Origin: an uncultured Clostridia bacterium | Lineage (GTDB): Bacteria; Bacillota; Clostridia; UBA1381 | DNA: 64,000 bases | Assembly (NCBI GenBank): GCA_934489015.1 | Contig: CAKSSN010000003.1 | Location: forward strand, 62,001 to 126,000 | Direction: 5' to 3' | Shown here: in pieces, positions 62,050-64,000 of the stretch | Layout: every line of letters begins with the position of its first letter | Numbering within the stretch: the stretch's first letter is position 1 | Notes under the pieces: generated by a model | Seen by the model: only the letters and a program-made list of their open reading frames with translations | Told to the model about the DNA's origin: nothing | Database searches by the model: none | Program-made: the position numbers and the translations under genes

Positions 62050-62742
62050 TTATGTCCCGAAAATTAAATTTAAGAGTTCGGCCTTTGTTATTTCGATCGT
62101 CTCTCCGGACTCCAGAAAGTCGGGCAATTTCATTTTACCTATTGCAACGCGTTTTAGAAATGTAACGTTCTTTCCGCACTTTGCGCACATACGCTTTACC
62201 TGATGAAACTTTCCCTCCGAAACTGTTATATATGCACCGTCATCCAAAATTTCAAGCTTAGCCGGATTTGCGGTAAAGTCGCCCAAATCCATACCGTCGG
62301 AAAAAGCTTTTTTATCCTCCTCCTGCATGGGAATATCGGTAACGGCGAAATATGTTTTTGTTACGTTCTTTTTCGGAGAGATTAAATCATGCGCAAGCGC
62401 GCCGTCATTTGTTAAAATGAGCAGTCCCTCCGTATCAATATCGAGCCTGCCGACCGGGTACGGCTTAAAACGCTTGTGCTCATCACTTAACAAATCAATA
62501 ACAACCGGCTGTTTTTTGTCATATGTCGCGCTGACATAGCCTGACGGCTTATTCATCATAATATATACAAATTCCTTATATTTGATTTTTTCCCCATTAC
62601 AATTAACGTCATCAGTTTCCGGATTTACGCTGAAATCACCGTTTTTGACAACGCTTCCGTTTACGGTAACAATGCCTTTTTTTAAAAGTTTTTTAACTTC
62701 GCTCCTCGTGCCAACGGAGCATAGAAATTTGTCAAGCCGCAT
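62050..62742 (-). CDS. rRNA pseudouridine synthase, RsuA/RluB family
   Basis: A 230-residue enzyme: an N-terminal S4 RNA-binding domain ('RLDKFLCSVGTRSEVKKLLK') and a catalytic domain with the key Asp in 'GRLDIDTEGLLILTNDG'. 'GKFHQVKRMCAKCG' is the family C-terminal motif. The size and single S4 domain fit RsuA, which modifies 16S rRNA, but RluB/RluF-type targets are possible. The ATG at 62742 follows AGGTG. Confidence 0.9.
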   Translation of the reverse strand: MRLDKFLCSVGTRSEVKKLLKKGIVTVNGSVVKNGDFSVNPETDDVNCNGEKIKYKEFVYIMMNKPSGYVSATYDKKQPVVIDLLSDEHKRFKPYPVGRLDIDTEGLLILTNDGALAHDLISPKKNVTKTYFAVTDIPMQEEDKKAFSDGMDLGDFTANPAKLEILDDGAYITVSEGKFHQVKRMCAKCGKNVTFLKRVAIGKMKLPDFLESGETIEITKAELLNLIFGT

Positions 62743-62811
62743 TTTAATCACCTATTATAATCGACGCGCCAAACACGCGCTTACCTATTAATGTTAATTC
62801 CAAAACGCTTA

Positions 62812-62838
62812 TAGAAAAAGCTGACCGAAGTCAGCTTT
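62812..62838 (-). terminator. terminator of the S-layer-like gene of unknown 3' neighbour direction
   Basis: AAAGCTGAC and GTCAGCTTT form a 9-bp stem with a TTCG loop on the minus strand, followed by a T run. It closes the gene at 62874. Confidence 0.85.
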
Positions 62839-62873
62839 CCCTATATTTATCAGGTTTTTAGCCTATGAACTCT

Positions 62874-64000
62874 TTATTTGTTAGAAAGTGTTCCATTAGC
62901 GTATGCATCATCATGCGGGATGATTACGATGATATCTGTGATATCGCCATCAACTGTCTTGAAGAATGCATAGTTAGCGTTCTGGAGACCACCTGCTGCA
63001 GCAGCTTCTGACCACTTATATGTGTCAGTTGCATCATCTATATAAGAATCTGCAAGCTTTGTAGGTGTTATACCACCAACAGTAGCAGCTGTAAGTCTGC
63101 CTGATGCTGACTTATCCTTTTCGTTCATGTCATATACATAAACCTTAGCGTCGCTTGTTACAGTGTAATCATAAGACTTATTTGTGATATAATTAGAACC
63201 GTCTTTTTCGATGTTACCGATTGTAACATTGTTGTTCTTCTTATCTGTGATAACACCGAAGCCAACTCTTGCATAACCGTTCTTAGCACCGATTGCTGAT
63301 TTATCCCACTTAGTAACACCTGAATCGAAGTACGGAGCAACTACAGGAGCTGTAGCGGTATTATGAGCCTGGAAGAACTTGTATGCATCTTCATATGTAA
63401 GAGCAGAAGCAGAAGCTGTGGTCTTAGCTGAGAAGAGCTTAGCAATCTTAGAAACTGTTCCGTTAGCTGCGAGTGAAACTGCGATTACGTCACCACGAAC
63501 GAGGTCATCAACATCTTCGCTTGAAGCAAATCCGCCAACCTTATCATAGTCTTCGTCCATGTAAAGAGCCTTAATTTCGTCAGCACTGTCAGCTGTATAA
63601 GCGTTGATTACATTTCTTTCAGAACCGTCTTCTTCAAATGTACCTGTGCTTACAGAGTCAACTACAGCAAACCTTGTGTTAACTGTAATACCTGCGCTAC
63701 CTTCAAGAATAACTACAACTCTGTGGCAACTTGTGTTGCTGCTCTTGTCACCGTAAAGAACTTTATAGTCTTCACCGTCTGAAAGTGCGTCAAGTGAACC
63801 TGCAGCTATATCAGATGTTGTGTACTTATCAACATCGTTCCAAGCTCCAGTATTCATTGATGAAAGGTCAATGATCTGTGTTGATTCGTCAAGCTTAGCT
63901 GCCCCAATCTTGCCCGTGCTTTCCTTGTATTCAGCAGATGCAACATTAAGTGAAGGATTCGCGCTCGTATCATCTGTCATCTTAATAGCTGTGATGTCAT
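62874..64000 (-). CDS. S-layer-like secreted protein, 5' end outside window
   Basis: The frame is open through the window edge on the minus strand, so only the C-terminal 375 or so residues are seen. They are Ala/Thr/Ser/Asp/Val-rich with few Cys and repeated short beta-strands ('GFGVITDKKNNNVTIGNI', 'DYTVTSDAKVYVYDMNEK'). This fits the variable outer part of an S-layer-homology protein; SLH domains would lie in the missing part. Codon choice is strongly biased (CTT, GCT, GTT, ACA), as in highly expressed genes. A typical terminator follows. Confidence 0.7.
   Translation of the reverse strand, partial: DITAIKMTDDTSANPSLNVASAEYKESTGKIGAAKLDESTQIIDLSSMNTGAWNDVDKYTTSDIAAGSLDALSDGEDYKVLYGDKSSNTSCHRVVVILEGSAGITVNTRFAVVDSVSTGTFEEDGSERNVINAYTADSADEIKALYMDEDYDKVGGFASSEDVDDLVRGDVIAVSLAANGTVSKIAKLFSAKTTASASALTYEDAYKFFQAHNTATAPVVAPYFDSGVTKWDKSAIGAKNGYARVGFGVITDKKNNNVTIGNIEKDGSNYITNKSYDYTVTSDAKVYVYDMNEKDKSASGRLTAATVGGITPTKLADSYIDDATDTYKWSEAAAAGGLQNANYAFFKTVDGDITDIIVIIPHDDAYANGTLSNK

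Noticed and set aside
1..64000. CRISPR arrays, tRNA, rRNA and origin of replication
   Set aside because: No regularly spaced direct repeats, tRNA cloverleaf, rRNA sequence or DnaA-box cluster was recognised by eye.

Overview
The window looks like a chromosome segment from an anaerobic, low-to-mid GC Clostridia (Firmicutes), probably a gut or plant-fibre associated Oscillospirales-like lineage. Supporting points: sigma-A promoters of the TTGACA-N17-TATAAT type, GGAGG ribosome binding sites, ECF vitamin transporters, a diaminopimelate aminotransferase (dapL) route, an HrcA-type CIRCE element, GH94 and GH13 enzymes, a BspA-like repeat protein and several secreted multidomain proteins. At least seven genes appear to start with TTG. 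The phylum is well supported; the lineage below it is inference.

Layout. 1-9.5 kb is ordinary chromosome: a MocR-type regulator divergent from an ECF S-component, CIRCE-controlled htpG, a carbohydrate-esterase-like hydrolase, a DUF421/DUF4363 pair and an ABC exporter. 9.5-25.5 kb is an accessory mosaic. It holds a surface gene cut by an insertion sequence and frameshifted, a tyrosine recombinase next to a palindrome-dense segment, a four-gene Fur-regulated redox operon, HU, IS110/TnpV/recombinase remnants, the rplM-rpsI operon, a Gabija-like nuclease whose helicase partner is cut off at the rpsI terminator, and a decayed CHAP-lectin gene. 25.8-31.8 kb is glycogen/alpha-glucan metabolism (GH13, glgP, glgA). 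31.9-33.8 kb holds a MATE exporter, a gene remnant and a hairpin cluster. 33.8-45.2 kb is nitrogen and lysine metabolism (gltD, gltB, dapL, dapF, an ANTAR protein, glnA, a ROK glucokinase). 46-52 kb is one giant BspA-like protein with a recent in-frame 762-bp tandem amplification and a leader carrying two terminator-like hairpins. 52.2-64 kb returns to core functions (prfB with programmed frameshift, secA, gdhA, a pseudouridine synthase), plus an AraC/GH94 phosphorylase pair, a second ECF S-component and the 3' part of an S-layer-like protein gene.

How the parts fit. gltBD, glnA, gdhA and the ANTAR regulator cover ammonium assimilation, and glnA has an intrinsic terminator between its promoter and start codon, which suggests antitermination control. 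glgA, glgP, GH13, GH94 and ROK kinase form a store-and-phosphorolyse carbohydrate economy. Three otherwise unrelated secreted proteins (two of them pseudogenes) end in the same unnamed C-terminal module, with a W-x-(S/N)-x-x-x-x-(M/L)-x-P-like signature.

Least conventional signals: the Fur-CXXC-ferredoxin-TlpA operon with a perfect 23-bp operator; the palindromes beside the recombinase; the BspA leader and amplification; the truncated Gabija-like locus; the glnA leader terminator next to an ANTAR gene. I found no tRNA, rRNA or CRISPR array.
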